The notes under the pieces: model-generated
Seen by the model: the letters and a program-made list of their open reading frames with translations, nothing else
What the model was told of the DNA's origin: nothing
Database searches by the model: none
Assembly: GCA_910577255.1 (NCBI GenBank)
Contig: CAJTMH010000004.1
Span: forward strand, 186,001-250,000
From: an uncultured Duncaniella sp.
GTDB taxonomy: Bacteria; Bacteroidota; Bacteroidia; Bacteroidales; Muribaculaceae
DNA: 64,000 nucleotides
Reading direction: 5' to 3'
Position numbers and translations under genes: made by a program
Part shown: positions 42,789-51,460 of the stretch, piece by piece
Position numbering within the stretch: the first letter of the stretch is position 1
How the letters are laid out: the number at the start of each line of letters is the position of its first letter

Positions 42789-43988
42789 ATGAAATGGTTA
42801 AAAGACATATTTAAGGCATGGCGCCGGGAGACCTATCTCGTGTTCACCGACATAGGGGTGCTGATTTTCTTCTTCACCCTCCCGCTTATTTACCCCATCG
42901 TCTATACTCTCATCTATAATCCTGAGATTATAACGGACATCACCACGGTGGTGGTCGACAATTCACGCACAGCCGAGAGCCGAGAACTCGTGAGGCAGCT
43001 CGACGCCACACAGTCGATAAAGATTGTGGGCTACGCCGCCAACATGACCGAGGCCCGCACGGCATTCAACGAGAAGAAATGCTACGGCGTGGTGGAGATT
43101 CCTGCTGACTACGCCCGCAAGATAGGTCGTGGAGAGCAGGTGGTGCTCGACTTCTACAGCGACATGTCGCTGCTGCTGCGCTACCGTCAGTACCTCTTCG
43201 CGCTCACCAATGTGCAGATGGAGAAAATCACCGAGTTAACCGCCCAGAAACTCTCCACAGGAGGTCTGGTAACCTCAGGCATCTCCGGGCTGCCGGTGGA
43301 CACACAGTCGAATTTCCTCGGTGACCCGACCCAGGGTTTCGCGTCATTCATCATGCCCGGGCTGGTGGTGCTCATACTGCAGCAGAGTATGATGCTCGGC
43401 ATCACCATGATAGCCGGCACCGCGTCTGACCGTCGCCGGCGCAACCGCGGCCGCGATCCGTATGAGTACCAGGGGGGCTCAGTGGCGGTTGTCCTCGGCA
43501 AAGCCCTCTGCTACATGATGATATATCTCCCCCTCAGCTACTATATCCTCACCGTCATCCCTCACATGTTCTCCCTGCCACACATAGGGCACTTCCGGGA
43601 CTACATGCCACTTATATTTGTGGTGCTGCTATCCACAGCATTCATGGGGCAAACATTCCAGATATTCGTGCGCGAACGCGAGTCATCACTGCTCGTAATT
43701 GTATTCACATCTGTGATATTTCTATTCCTCTCAGGACTCACATGGCCGCGCTACGCGTTCAACAAGTTCTGGCTCATGGTGTCGGATCTCATCCCGGCCA
43801 CATGGGGTGTGGAAGCATTCGTGCGCATCAACTCCAACGGAGCCGACCTCTCGGACGTAGGGCATTACTACTGGGGCCTCTGGGCTCTCACAGGCCTCTA
43901 CTTCATCACAGCCGTGCTCCTGCGCCATTTCACCGTAAAGGCCCGGCGCAAAGCTTTGGCTCAGACATCAGCAGCGACTGCCGAGTAA
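42789..43988 (+). CDS. ABC-2 type permease, second of two
   Basis: The product is 399 residues and is a paralogue of the preceding permease: an N-terminal helix near 20-42, an extracytoplasmic domain starting ITTVVVDNSRTAESRELV, then five or so helices. A basic loop between helices (SDRRRRNRGRDPYEYQ) faces the cytoplasm and could be the docking loop for an ATPase. The two permeases probably form a heterodimer. A very strong terminator follows eight bases after the stop. Confidence 0.9.
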   Translation: MKWLKDIFKAWRRETYLVFTDIGVLIFFFTLPLIYPIVYTLIYNPEIITDITTVVVDNSRTAESRELVRQLDATQSIKIVGYAANMTEARTAFNEKKCYGVVEIPADYARKIGRGEQVVLDFYSDMSLLLRYRQYLFALTNVQMEKITELTAQKLSTGGLVTSGISGLPVDTQSNFLGDPTQGFASFIMPGLVVLILQQSMMLGITMIAGTASDRRRRNRGRDPYEYQGGSVAVVLGKALCYMMIYLPLSYYILTVIPHMFSLPHIGHFRDYMPLIFVVLLSTAFMGQTFQIFVRERESSLLVIVFTSVIFLFLSGLTWPRYAFNKFWLMVSDLIPATWGVEAFVRINSNGADLSDVGHYYWGLWALTGLYFITAVLLRHFTVKARRKALAQTSAATAE

Positions 43989-43996
43989 GCTACATA

Positions 43997-44060
43997 AGCC
44001 ATAAAAACAACCGGCCGCAACCTGATTTCGTACAGGTTGCGGCCGGCTGTTTTTATGGCT
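43997..44060. terminator. Long bidirectional terminator
   Basis: Arms of 28 bases (43997-44024 and 44033-44060) are complementary except for one A/C mismatch. Both outer ends carry runs of five A or T. It closes the efflux operon and the converging TPR gene. Confidence 0.93.
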
Positions 44061-44070
44061 TCTCTACCGT

Positions 44071-45660
44071 TTATTTGAACAGGCGAGAGTACTTCTCAAG
44101 GAGAGCGTTGAAGCGGGCATCCTCACGGATGGGAGCCACGTTTATGCCCGCATCCGAGTTACGGGTCCAGTTGTGGTAATTTGCGTAACCCTTTTCAAGC
44201 GCAGCCTCCATGCAGCGGAAAGCACGGTCCTTGTTACCGCTCTGTGCATAGTAACATGCACCATAGTAATTGACCTCTCCATCATAGTCATTGGCAGTCT
44301 CAAGCACACGTTCCATCCATCTGTCACCCTCGTCGGCACGGTCGAGGTGCATGAGGGCGAAACCGCGCAGCGAATGCACATTGTCAAAGTCGTAGTCCAT
44401 ATCGAGCACACGCTCGTAACAGCGCTCTGCGTTGGCCGGCTGATTGCGGTAATCGTTCAGCACCCAACCGCGCAGAAGTGCGAGATAAGCGTCCTCAGGG
44501 GCATTCATGGCAGCTTCGCTGAGTGCCACCGAGGCATCGGCACTCTCATCAAGGGCGAGCTCGGCCAAAGCTTTAGCCACCAAGGCATCATTGTAGTTCT
44601 CATTCTTCTCAAGAGCCTTCTCGGCGGCAGAAAGAGCGGCATCAGCATTGCCGAGGGCACGTTCTATGCGTGATTTGAGGACATAATAGAAAGCATTGTC
44701 GTGTGTGGCACCGATGGCATAATCGATGTTGAGCTGGGCGGTGTCATACTTGCCCAAGGCATAGTAGCATTCAGCAAGCGAAGCGTTTATGCCGGGATAT
44801 GAGTCCAGACGGTCATCTATGATTTTATCATAGTCGGCTATGGCAGCAAGATAATTGCAGTGACCCTGCGCTATCATGGCGCGCATGAAGTAGAGCACAC
44901 CGCTCTTGGGCGCCTGGCGGATGGCCGAGGTCAGACCGCTTATCACGGTGGGATAATTATTGCGCGACAGCACCACAAGTTCCTGCAGAGCCTTTGGTGT
45001 GTTCTCCTGGTCGGTCGAGATGGCCATGAGATAGTCCTCCACAGCACCCTGATAGCTGCCCATCATGGTGCGCACGTCGGCGCGACGGAGATACACCTGA
45101 CTGTTGGAGGGGGTGATGGCCACTGCCTGGTCACAGAACTCGTTGGCGGTGCCCAGATTGTTCTCCTTGACAGCCACACGTGCGAGCCCGAACAAAGCCT
45201 CCTGGCTGCGCGGGTTGAGCTGCTGCATGCGGCGGAAGTCGGCCTTTGACTCGGCGTAGCGCTCCAGATTATACAGAGCGGTGGCACGCTGATAGGTGGC
45301 CACATAGCTCATCGGGTCAGCCTCAAGTTCATAATTCAGATCGGCAAGGGCCTGTTCATCCTTATGGAGCATCATGAGGATGTTGGCGCGGAGCTGACGA
45401 GCCAGACGCATATCGAAATCCTTGGTCTCTGCACCAAATTTTATGGCATTGTTGATATCATCCAGAGCCCGCACATAGTCATTGAGCTTGTAATATTCAT
45501 CGGCACGGCGGAAAAGCACTTCGGGATCACGAGGGTCCTCGTCAAGAAGTTTCTGATAAGTCCTCATCAAGGCCTCGGTCATGGGGTCGTCTCTCCTGCT
45601 CTGCGCTCCGGCACTGAGCATGGCCGAGAAAAGCAGGACGACAAGACAAATTTTCTTCAT
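44071..45660 (-). CDS. Exported TPR-repeat protein
   Basis: The product is 529 residues with a signal peptide (ending near LSAGAQ) and about 12 tetratricopeptide-like helix pairs, for example PEVLFRRADEYYKLNDYVRALDDI and ALYNLERYAESKADFRRMQQLNP. Such proteins are scaffolds for protein-protein contact in the periplasm. The partner is unknown. It is transcribed alone; the gene upstream (rsmE) ends 92 bases away, and no clear TAnnTTTG site is in that gap. Confidence 0.87.
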   Translation of the reverse strand: MKKICLVVLLFSAMLSAGAQSRRDDPMTEALMRTYQKLLDEDPRDPEVLFRRADEYYKLNDYVRALDDINNAIKFGAETKDFDMRLARQLRANILMMLHKDEQALADLNYELEADPMSYVATYQRATALYNLERYAESKADFRRMQQLNPRSQEALFGLARVAVKENNLGTANEFCDQAVAITPSNSQVYLRRADVRTMMGSYQGAVEDYLMAISTDQENTPKALQELVVLSRNNYPTVISGLTSAIRQAPKSGVLYFMRAMIAQGHCNYLAAIADYDKIIDDRLDSYPGINASLAECYYALGKYDTAQLNIDYAIGATHDNAFYYVLKSRIERALGNADAALSAAEKALEKNENYNDALVAKALAELALDESADASVALSEAAMNAPEDAYLALLRGWVLNDYRNQPANAERCYERVLDMDYDFDNVHSLRGFALMHLDRADEGDRWMERVLETANDYDGEVNYYGACYYAQSGNKDRAFRCMEAALEKGYANYHNWTRNSDAGINVAPIREDARFNALLEKYSRLFK

Positions 45661-45752
45661 ATAGCAGAAATGTGAATTTTGGTTTCTGTAAGGAGTTTTT
45701 AACTCTTTCTTATCTCTATTATTTATCTGTTTTTCGGTTATTTTATCAACTA

Positions 45753-46484
45753 TTAATCACACCTGTCATCGCACTCACATGTCAACTGGTCAATCACATG
45801 GCATGTCGAGAGTGCAAACAATGCAGCCGTCTCGGTGCGGAGGCGGTTGTCACCCAGCGTCACGGGCCGGAAGCCGGCATCGAGCGTGTTTCTGATCTCG
45901 GCAGGCGAGAAGTCACCTTCGGGACCAATCAGTATCAGAGTGTCGCGTCGCGGCTCATAGCTCTTTGCCAGGCTCACACGCGGAATGGAAGGGTCGCAAT
46001 AGGCCACAAAGCGTTGCGCCTCAGGCATCATTCCTATCACCTCCTTAAGAGGTGTCATGGGCTCAATTACCGGCAATGTCGCCTTGAGCGACTGCTTCAT
46101 CGCCGACACTGCGATCTTCTCGAGACGCTCCACTTTGATTTCGCGGCGCTCGCTGCGGTCACCAAGCAAAGGTATGATGCGGTTCACCCCCACTTCTGTC
46201 ATCTTTTCCACAAGCCATTCCATGCGGTCAAGATGCTTGGTGGGTGCCACTGCCACAGCCAATTGCTGGCTCCATACCGGACGCTCAGGCTCGGCGGAAA
46301 GAATCTCCACCCCGGCATGCTTGGGGTGTGCGTCGACAAGGCGGCAGGTGTACACCGTCCCCTTGCCGTCGATGACCTGGAGTTCATCCCCCTCGCGCAT
46401 CCGCAGCACGCGCACAGCGTGGCGGGAGTCGCTTTCGGGCAACTCCCTCACACTGGCTATGTCAGGCGAATAAAATTGTATCAC
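45753..46484 (-). CDS. rsmE: 16S rRNA m3U1498 methyltransferase RsmE
   Basis: The product is 243 residues. A PUA-like N-terminal domain (ESDSRHAVRVLRMREGDELQVIDG) is followed by a SPOUT methyltransferase domain with the knot motif LILIGPEGDFSPAEI (about residues 190-204) and LGDNRLRTETAALFAL. It methylates U1498 in 16S rRNA of the 30S subunit. It is the last gene of a probable operon doxX-mnmA-BFN-nupG-rsmE. Confidence 0.94.
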   Translation of the reverse strand: MIQFYSPDIASVRELPESDSRHAVRVLRMREGDELQVIDGKGTVYTCRLVDAHPKHAGVEILSAEPERPVWSQQLAVAVAPTKHLDRMEWLVEKMTEVGVNRIIPLLGDRSERREIKVERLEKIAVSAMKQSLKATLPVIEPMTPLKEVIGMMPEAQRFVAYCDPSIPRVSLAKSYEPRRDTLILIGPEGDFSPAEIRNTLDAGFRPVTLGDNRLRTETAALFALSTCHVIDQLTCECDDRCD

Positions 46485-46497
46485 GTTATCGTTTTTT

Positions 46498-47826
46498 TCA
46501 AATGTTTACCATGCCGTCAGCTCCGGAATTGGCATCGTCGATCACAGCGGTCTCCTCAGCGCGGGTCGGGGTCTTCGAGTCCTTGAATATCAACATGAAG
46601 AGCACCGCCACCACAAGCGCATAGGCGGCAAATATATACCAGGCAGTGGTCCACCCTTCAAGCTGTGCCTCAGGGCTTGTCTGCGAGAACACGAAGTGGT
46701 TCACCACTTCCTGGGCGCAGAGAGTGCCCACTGTCGCACCGATACCGTTGGTCATTATCATGAAAAGTCCCTGGGCGCTGCTTCGGATATCGGATGTGGT
46801 CTCCTGATCCACATAAAGGCCACCTGACACGTTAAAAAAGTCAAAGGCAATACCATAGACGATACATGACACCACCAGGAGCCAAAGTCCGCTGCCAGTG
46901 TCGCCAAGGCCGAAGAAGCCGAAACGGAACACCCATGCGAACATCGACATGAGCATTACACCCTTTATACCGAAACGCTTTAGACAGAAAGGAATGAGGA
47001 GTATGCAGAGGGTCTCGCTCATCTGAGAGAGCGAAATGAGTGCATTGGCGTTATGGGCGCCCCATGTGTCGGCATATTCGGCAATTCCCGAGAACGAGGT
47101 GATGAACGCATTGCCGTAACTGTTGGTAATCTGAAGCGACACGCCAAGCAGCATGCTGAAAATAAAGAAGATGGCCATGCGCTTCTGCTTGAATAGCCTG
47201 AAAGCCTTCAGCCCGAGTGCATCACTCACCGAGGCAGAGGCAGCGGCATTAGTGGGACATTTCGGCATTGTGAGCGCATAGACGGCAAGGCAGAAACTGA
47301 GCACTGCAGATGTTATGAGCTGATAACTGTTGCCCTGGAACTGGGTAAAGTTGACAAACAGCATCGAGCAGATGAAGCCCACGGTGCCGAATACTCGTAT
47401 AGGGGGGAAATAGGTTATGGTGTCGAGACCTGCACGGTTGAGGGCGTTGAAAGCCACAGAATTCGACAGACCGATAGTAGGCATGAAGAAAGCTACTGAT
47501 ACGGTATATAGCGAGAACAGAGGGCCAAACTCAATATGCTCGGTGGAGAGACAGTAGACTCCGGCGGCAGCCATGAAAAGTCCGGCTATCACATGACACA
47601 GGCTGAGCATCTTCTGAGCCTGTATCCAACGGTCGGCCACAATGCCGACCACCGCAGGCATGAAAAGCGATACGATACCCTGGATAGCATAGAACCATCC
47701 GATTTTAGTGGCGAGACCTATCGAGGCCAAAAAGTTACCGAGCGAAATCAGATATGCGCCCCACACGGCGAACTCAAGGAAGTTCAGTGCCGCCAGACGT
47801 ACCTGGATTGGCTTTATGTTCAACAT
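46498..47826 (-). CDS. Nucleoside permease, NupG-like (MFS)
   Basis: The product is 442 residues with 12 hydrophobic segments. The opening (RLAALNFLEFAVWGAYLISLGNFL) is typical of the nucleoside:H+ symporter branch of the major facilitator superfamily (NupG/XapB). It would import nucleosides across the inner membrane. It lies 13 bases before rsmE and 50 bases after the BFN gene. Substrate is inferred from the family. Confidence 0.87.
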   Translation of the reverse strand: MLNIKPIQVRLAALNFLEFAVWGAYLISLGNFLASIGLATKIGWFYAIQGIVSLFMPAVVGIVADRWIQAQKMLSLCHVIAGLFMAAAGVYCLSTEHIEFGPLFSLYTVSVAFFMPTIGLSNSVAFNALNRAGLDTITYFPPIRVFGTVGFICSMLFVNFTQFQGNSYQLITSAVLSFCLAVYALTMPKCPTNAAASASVSDALGLKAFRLFKQKRMAIFFIFSMLLGVSLQITNSYGNAFITSFSGIAEYADTWGAHNANALISLSQMSETLCILLIPFCLKRFGIKGVMLMSMFAWVFRFGFFGLGDTGSGLWLLVVSCIVYGIAFDFFNVSGGLYVDQETTSDIRSSAQGLFMIMTNGIGATVGTLCAQEVVNHFVFSQTSPEAQLEGWTTAWYIFAAYALVVAVLFMLIFKDSKTPTRAEETAVIDDANSGADGMVNI

Positions 47827-47876
47827 ATCAGTCAGTTTTTATAATGGTTAGTTTTAGGTAATTCAGTTTGATTCTG

Positions 47877-48503
47877 TCAACGGTCGGAAAAATCACCGCC
47901 GTCACGCTTGCGTTTCAATATGGCCGCTACTCTTGCGGCCTCTTCATATTCTTCTCTCTCAATCAGCTTGGCGAGGGTGCGTTCAAGCTCCTCCACGGCA
48001 TAATTTTCAAGTTTCGGCTCGTCGGACACCTCATCAGCCACTTCCGACTCATCGCCGACCTCCGCACCATCCTCCTGCTCGGCATCCTGAATCTCCATCT
48101 CAAACCCGGTCTCGTTGAGAATCTCGTGAGTGGTATAGATGGGGGCGTTGGTGCGCATGGCTATGGCTATGCCGTCGCTGGTGCGCGAGTCGATGGTCAC
48201 GGTGCGCTCTCCGTCGGAGAAGGTTAGCTCCGAGGAGAAAATTCCATCCTCGAATTTATAGATGAACACCTCGCGCAGCTTCACACCGAAAGCGTGGGCG
48301 AAACTCACAAAGAGGTCGTGGGTCATGGGGCGCGGCGGGTTTATACCCTCCATTTTCAGAGCAATCGACTGCGCCTCGGCAGCGCCGATGACCACAGGGA
48401 TGCGGAAAGGCCCCCCTACCTGAGCCAGTATCAGAGCGTAGGCTCCCGCCTGAATCTGGCTGTAGGATATGCCCATCACCTTTAGTTTCACGCGATCTTC
48501 CAT
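47877..48503 (-). CDS. Bifunctional nuclease (BFN) domain protein with UVR motif
   Basis: The product is 208 residues. The BFN/DUF151 domain fills about residues 5-130 (FRIPVVIGAAEAQSIALKMEG, then DSRTSDGIAIAMR). A short acidic linker (EQEDGAEVGDESEVADE) leads to a UvrB/UvrC-type motif (ELERTLAKLIEREEYEEAARVAAIL) at the end. BFN proteins have been reported with DNase and RNase activity; the in vivo role is unclear. It lies nine bases after mnmA. Confidence 0.88.
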   Translation of the reverse strand: MEDRVKLKVMGISYSQIQAGAYALILAQVGGPFRIPVVIGAAEAQSIALKMEGINPPRPMTHDLFVSFAHAFGVKLREVFIYKFEDGIFSSELTFSDGERTVTIDSRTSDGIAIAMRTNAPIYTTHEILNETGFEMEIQDAEQEDGAEVGDESEVADEVSDEPKLENYAVEELERTLAKLIEREEYEEAARVAAILKRKRDGGDFSDR

Positions 48504-48512
48504 CTTGATTCT

Positions 48513-49592
48513 TTATAGCATAACATTTCGGCCGGTTATAATTCCGCTGCCATAACATAATTTAGCGTCTTTGTCATAGACCACGGCAAACTGTCCGGGG
48601 GCGATCCCCTGCACAGGTGTGGCTGACTCGATGAGATACTCACCCTCGTCCATGCGCGTGAGTCGACCGGGCAGGAAGTCGGGTGTGTGACGGTTCTTGA
48701 AACGGATTTCCACTCCCTCGCAGGCATCCGGCCATGGGTCGCGGGTGATCCAGTGGGTCTCAGCTATATGCACGGTGGTGCCATACTGCTTTGCAGTGCC
48801 GTAGCCCTGCGACACATATATCACGTTGTCATGAACGTTCTTCTTCACCACATACCAAGGTCCTCCGCTCAGGCCGAGCCCCTTGCGCTGACCTATGGTG
48901 TGGAACCAGAATCCTCGGTGCTCGCCCAGCTTACGGCCGGTCTCGAGTTCCACTATCGGACCCGGTTTCTCGCCCAAATGACGGCGTATGAAATCATTGT
49001 AGTTAATCTTGCCAAGGAAACAGATGCCCTGGCTGTCGCGCCGGTAGGCGTTCGGCATCTGCGTCTCTATTGCTATCTCCCTCACCCGGGCCTTGGGAAG
49101 GTCGCCGATAGGGAATATTATATGGCTCAGCTGCGGATAGCTTATCTGACACAGGAAGTCAGTCTGATCCTTTACCTTGTCGACTCCGGTGCCGAGATAC
49201 ACCAGACCATCTATCTCATGGGTAGTGGCATAGTGACCTGTGGCTGTCTTATCAAACTCATGGCCCCAGCGCTCCTCGAAGAAGCCGAACTTTATCATCT
49301 TGTTACACATGATGTCGGGATTGGGGGTCAGACCGAGCTTGACGGTGCGGAGGGCATACTCCATCACATTGTCCCAATACTCCTGGTGGAGCGACACCAC
49401 ATCAAACGGCAGTCCGTAGCGCCTTGCTATGTAGGTACACATCTCAATGTCCTCCTCGGCTGAGCAGTCGCCTTCGTCAGTGTCAAGACCAATACGAATG
49501 TAGAACAGATGCAGGTCATGCCCCTGTTCAAGCAGCCGGTGGACTGCAACGGCGCTGTCGACGCCACCCGATATCAACACAGCTATCCTCAT
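48513..49592 (-). CDS. mnmA: tRNA 2-thiouridylase MnmA
   Basis: The start is placed at MRIAVLISGGVDS, which gives 359 residues and lies five bases after the doxX stop; a longer frame would overlap doxX. The PP-loop SGGVDS is at residues 8-13. Catalytic cysteines are expected in NPDIMCNKMIKFG and QGICFLGKI, and both are present. The enzyme thiolates U34 of Lys, Glu and Gln tRNAs. It is second in the operon. Confidence 0.95.
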   Translation of the reverse strand: MRIAVLISGGVDSAVAVHRLLEQGHDLHLFYIRIGLDTDEGDCSAEEDIEMCTYIARRYGLPFDVVSLHQEYWDNVMEYALRTVKLGLTPNPDIMCNKMIKFGFFEERWGHEFDKTATGHYATTHEIDGLVYLGTGVDKVKDQTDFLCQISYPQLSHIIFPIGDLPKARVREIAIETQMPNAYRRDSQGICFLGKINYNDFIRRHLGEKPGPIVELETGRKLGEHRGFWFHTIGQRKGLGLSGGPWYVVKKNVHDNVIYVSQGYGTAKQYGTTVHIAETHWITRDPWPDACEGVEIRFKNRHTPDFLPGRLTRMDEGEYLIESATPVQGIAPGQFAVVYDKDAKLCYGSGIITGRNVML

Positions 49593-49596
49593 GGTC

Positions 49597-50106
49597 TCAC
49601 ACTTCGTCAAGTTCCTCCTCCTCATCCTTGCCTTTCTGGCCTATGATGTAGAGGGATATGAAATAGTCAAGCGAAATTTTGCCGGGCCCCGCTATCAGCA
49701 GGTACAGATATATGCCGATAAACATGATAGGGAGATACCCGGGGTCGGTGCTGTCAAGGCCGTAGGCCGGAAGGAACGGCACCATATCGTGGAGTATGTA
49801 GTACTCCGCCGCCACCATGGCGCAGATGGGTGGAATGGCACTCAGGCGTGTCATGAAACCTATCATGATGAGCAGTGAGCACACCAGTTCTATCACGATC
49901 ATGATTATGAGCGATGCCGTGGGCGAGAGATGGAGCACAGTGGGGAATGTGGCGCTGAGGACACTGAAATTCACCAGATGCCTGATGCCGAACTGAAGCA
50001 GCATCACCCCCACGAAGAGGCGCATGAACAAGCGGGCGAGATTACTGTAAGTGTAGCCCGAGAGCTTTATGAAGCAGTTGACAAGCGGGGAGTTATACCA
50101 GCACAT
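49597..50106 (-). CDS. DoxX-family membrane protein
   Basis: The product is 169 residues with four hydrophobic helices. The second part of the DoxX signature is seen in ARLFMRLFVGVMLLQFGIRHL and ELVCSLLIMIGFMTRLSAIP. An acidic tail (GKDEEEELDEV) ends the protein. DoxX proteins are small inner-membrane proteins linked to oxidative stress or thiol metabolism in some species; the role here is unknown. It heads the mnmA operon and its stop lies four bases before the mnmA ATG. Confidence 0.83.
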   Translation of the reverse strand: MCWYNSPLVNCFIKLSGYTYSNLARLFMRLFVGVMLLQFGIRHLVNFSVLSATFPTVLHLSPTASLIIMIVIELVCSLLIMIGFMTRLSAIPPICAMVAAEYYILHDMVPFLPAYGLDSTDPGYLPIMFIGIYLYLLIAGPGKISLDYFISLYIIGQKGKDEEEELDEV

Positions 50107-50186
50107 ATCTATAATTATCGTTCAGAAAAAAAGTTTTTTTAGGGAGATGGCATCCTTGCCGGGCGGCATAAGAAGGATGTGAGGGG

Positions 50187-51074
50187 TCAGCGTTTCTTCA
50201 CCTGACGCATCACATCGAGCACCTGATTGATGGTAAGATGCTTGAACCGGAGATTATGCCGGGCGTCGATGATGTAGAAATCGGGAGTACCGTTGCGCAG
50301 GTCAACCACCAGGTCGGCATCGGGGTTGGCGGCCACGGTCCATGTGGAGGGGTAATCTTCCACTGACTTACGCCAGGCCTCATCAGGCTCGGTAAGGGAG
50401 ATTGACACCACCTTAGCCCTACCCTCTTTGATAAGCTCGGTGGTGGAGACATCGGCGTCGAGGCGGATCTTGGCCAGATTGCAGTCAGAGCAGTCAGGGT
50501 CATTGAAGAACACCACCAGCACCTGGGCGGAGTCGTTGGCGAGATTGCCGGCAACACCCTCGCGTGTGGTGTAAGGGAGCGCAGCGGCCGGATGTCCCAT
50601 CAGGGAGTTCTCAAGCACGGTGAGATGGTGGGCGAAACGCGCCTTTTGGGCTTTCTCCACTTTCTTATTGTTGACCACAGCCTTTGCAAAGGGTATGTAG
50701 AGTTCATCTACCCACACCTCGGCGGTGTCACTGTAGAGGAGGCCTTCGGCACACTCGGCCAGAAACACCAGATCCTTGGGCTGTTTCTCAAGCTTTTTGG
50801 TGAGCTTATTAATCGACACGAGAGCTGAGTCAGCCGTGGCGTTACGCAGAATCGAGAGATAGACACCAAACTCGTTTGCCATCTTGCTTTTAACAGAGAA
50901 AGCCTTGCTCAACTCGCAGAAATCCCAAAAATGATTGGCCAGGAAGTCGCAGCGGCCCTGAAGAGTCTTTATAGAATCAGGGACCAACGGATAGGGGAAA
51001 TATGTATCGGCCTTTGCCCCGAAACTGATGCCAAGGCAAAGTAACAGACCGAATATCAATCGTTTAAGTTTCAT
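50187..51074 (-). CDS. Exported DUF5106/thioredoxin-like protein
   Basis: The product is 295 residues with a signal peptide (ending near FGAKAD). A helical N-terminal half (about 30-165, starting YFPYPLVPDSIKTLQGRCDF) fits DUF5106. The C-terminal half (about 180-295) is a thioredoxin-like fold with CSDC in NDPDCSDCNLAKI and a late cis-Pro-like GTPDFYIID. It is probably a periplasmic thiol-disulfide protein. TACCTTTG lies 32 bases upstream on the minus strand as a promoter half. Confidence 0.78.
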   Translation of the reverse strand: MKLKRLIFGLLLCLGISFGAKADTYFPYPLVPDSIKTLQGRCDFLANHFWDFCELSKAFSVKSKMANEFGVYLSILRNATADSALVSINKLTKKLEKQPKDLVFLAECAEGLLYSDTAEVWVDELYIPFAKAVVNNKKVEKAQKARFAHHLTVLENSLMGHPAAALPYTTREGVAGNLANDSAQVLVVFFNDPDCSDCNLAKIRLDADVSTTELIKEGRAKVVSISLTEPDEAWRKSVEDYPSTWTVAANPDADLVVDLRNGTPDFYIIDARHNLRFKHLTINQVLDVMRQVKKR

Positions 51075-51105
51075 TGCTTATCGTAAGTATATTATTTTCC
51101 AATCA

Positions 51106-51113
51106 CAAAGGTA
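51106..51113 (-). promoter_or_regulatory. Probable promoter element of the DUF5106 gene
   Basis: TACCTTTG on the minus strand matches TAnnTTTG and lies 32 bases before the ATG. No TTTG lies 19-21 bases further upstream. Confidence 0.5.
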
Positions 51114-51321
51114 ACTAAAAACTCTCAATCCCGAAAAAAAGCAACGCAAAATGTTTTACCTGTCATCACAACGGAAACACAGCAGGTGGTCCAACCTCAC
51201 AGTCCGTCAGCCATAATGCTCCCGCCATCCCGGCTCCACCCTATCCGCCATGGAGAGATTTTCAGGGATTTACACACTTATATTTACTCCCCGACTCCAC
51301 AATTGTTCACCATATCATTAT

Positions 51322-51378
51322 CATAACGAAAGCCCTTGCTGCCGGGTAGTTTAGCCGGTGGCAAGGGCTTTCGTTATG
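51322..51378 (-). terminator. Terminator after the arabinofuranosidase gene
   Basis: Perfect 18-base arms (51322-51339 and 51361-51378) enclose a 21-base loop that can itself pair CCGG with CCGG. It lies 83 bases beyond the arabinofuranosidase stop on the minus strand. Confidence 0.8.
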
Positions 51379-51460
51379 TCAAGTAGTGGAGACTCTCAGG
51401 AGTCTCTTAAAGGTAATATAAGCATCGGATTGCTTATATCGACCATCCCAAAGGGTTGAA

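Larger units (their letters stand above)
51075..51460 (-). other. 386-base intergenic region
   Basis: It contains the promoter half of the 50.2 kb gene (51106-51113), about 200 bases without features I can identify, and the terminator of the arabinofuranosidase gene (51322-51378). No ORF is supported. Confidence 0.65.
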
